NCBI GenBank assembly: GCA_902796465.1
Contig: CADBPK010000301.1
Span: forward strand, 1-15,034
From: an uncultured Erysipelotrichaceae bacterium
Lineage (GTDB): Bacteria > Bacillota_I > Bacilli_A > Erysipelotrichales > Erysipelotrichaceae
Length of the DNA stretch: 15,034 bases
Direction: 5' to 3'
A program made the position numbers and the translations under genes. Shown here one piece after another: positions 14,951-15,034 of the stretch. The stretch's first letter is position 1; the number at the start of each line of letters is the position of its first letter. Below the pieces are notes generated by a model, which ran no database searches, had not been told where the DNA came from, and was given only the letters and a program-made list of their open reading frames with translations.

Positions 14951-15034
14951 ATCGAGTAGGAGGAACTAAGTAAAGGTTCCTCCTTTACTTAGCCCCGACC
15001 TCTCACACCACCGTACGTACCGTTCGGTATACGG
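14951..15034 (-). mobile_element. 3' end of a group II intron (domains V and VI), class IIC-like, partial
   Basis: Reading the minus strand from the right edge: CCGTA-TACC-GAAC-GGTA-CG-TACGG (15034-15011). This is most of a domain V hairpin, with a four-base loop and the two-base CG bulge on the 3' strand next to TACGG, as in catalytic domain V. After GGTGTGAGAGGTC comes domain VI, an 11-bp stem CTAAGTAAAGG/CCTTTACTTAG (14992-14966 across loop AGGAA) extended by GGGG/TTCC. The element ends CTACTCGAT at 14951, obeying the group II AY ending. From memory, very similar 3' tails occur at class IIC introns, which insert beside terminator hairpins. The reverse transcriptase/maturase, domains I-IV and the 5' end would lie to the right. 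Orientation is antisense to proBAC. Confidence 0.75.

Noticed and set aside
1..15034. CRISPR arrays, tRNA or rRNA genes, phage or defence genes
   Set aside because: No repeat-spacer pattern, cloverleaf or rRNA-like stretch was seen, and every long gene has a housekeeping, transport or enzyme family assignment.

Overview
The window reads as chromosomal DNA of a low-to-mid GC Gram-positive (Bacillota). The evidence is a methionine-type T-box leader before metG, strong GGAGG-like ribosome binding sites, a two-gene chromate transporter, a ProB without a PUA domain, a PTS-type membrane protein and the tail of a bacterial group II intron. G+C looks close to half. An Erysipelotrichia gut lineage is a guess from overall flavour, not something the sequence proves.

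Left block, all on the minus strand and read right to left from about 8.2 kb. A sigma-A-like promoter and T-box leader drive metG, followed by a small membrane-anchored coiled-coil protein and an S33-type alpha/beta hydrolase, ending at a strong terminator near 4.64 kb. A second promoter immediately beyond it starts another run: a membrane-anchored HSL-type hydrolase homologue, NAD kinase, a PTS IIC-IIB-like membrane protein, a Cof-type HAD phosphatase and the N-terminal third of a PepD-type dipeptidase cut by the left edge.

Middle block. An Sfp-type phosphopantetheinyl transferase (plus strand) diverges from the metG leader. It is followed by a monocistronic cold-shock gene with its own promoter and terminator. 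A second hairpin closes a convergent minus-strand operon made of two chromate-transporter half proteins and a DUF4140/DUF4139 protein with an added zinc ribbon.

Right block. A tight proB-proA-proC operon (plus strand, 4-bp overlaps) encodes the whole glutamate-to-proline route. Two bases after the proC stop codon the 3' end of an antisense group II intron begins (domains VI and V). Its features fit class IIC, and the rest of the element lies beyond the window.

Most of the window is ordinary housekeeping. The least ordinary items are a PTS IIC-IIB homologue that has lost both the phospho-cysteine and the GITE signature glutamate, a hydrolase homologue with Gln in place of the catalytic His, the zinc-ribbon DUF4139 protein in a chromate-transporter operon, and the intron abutting proC.
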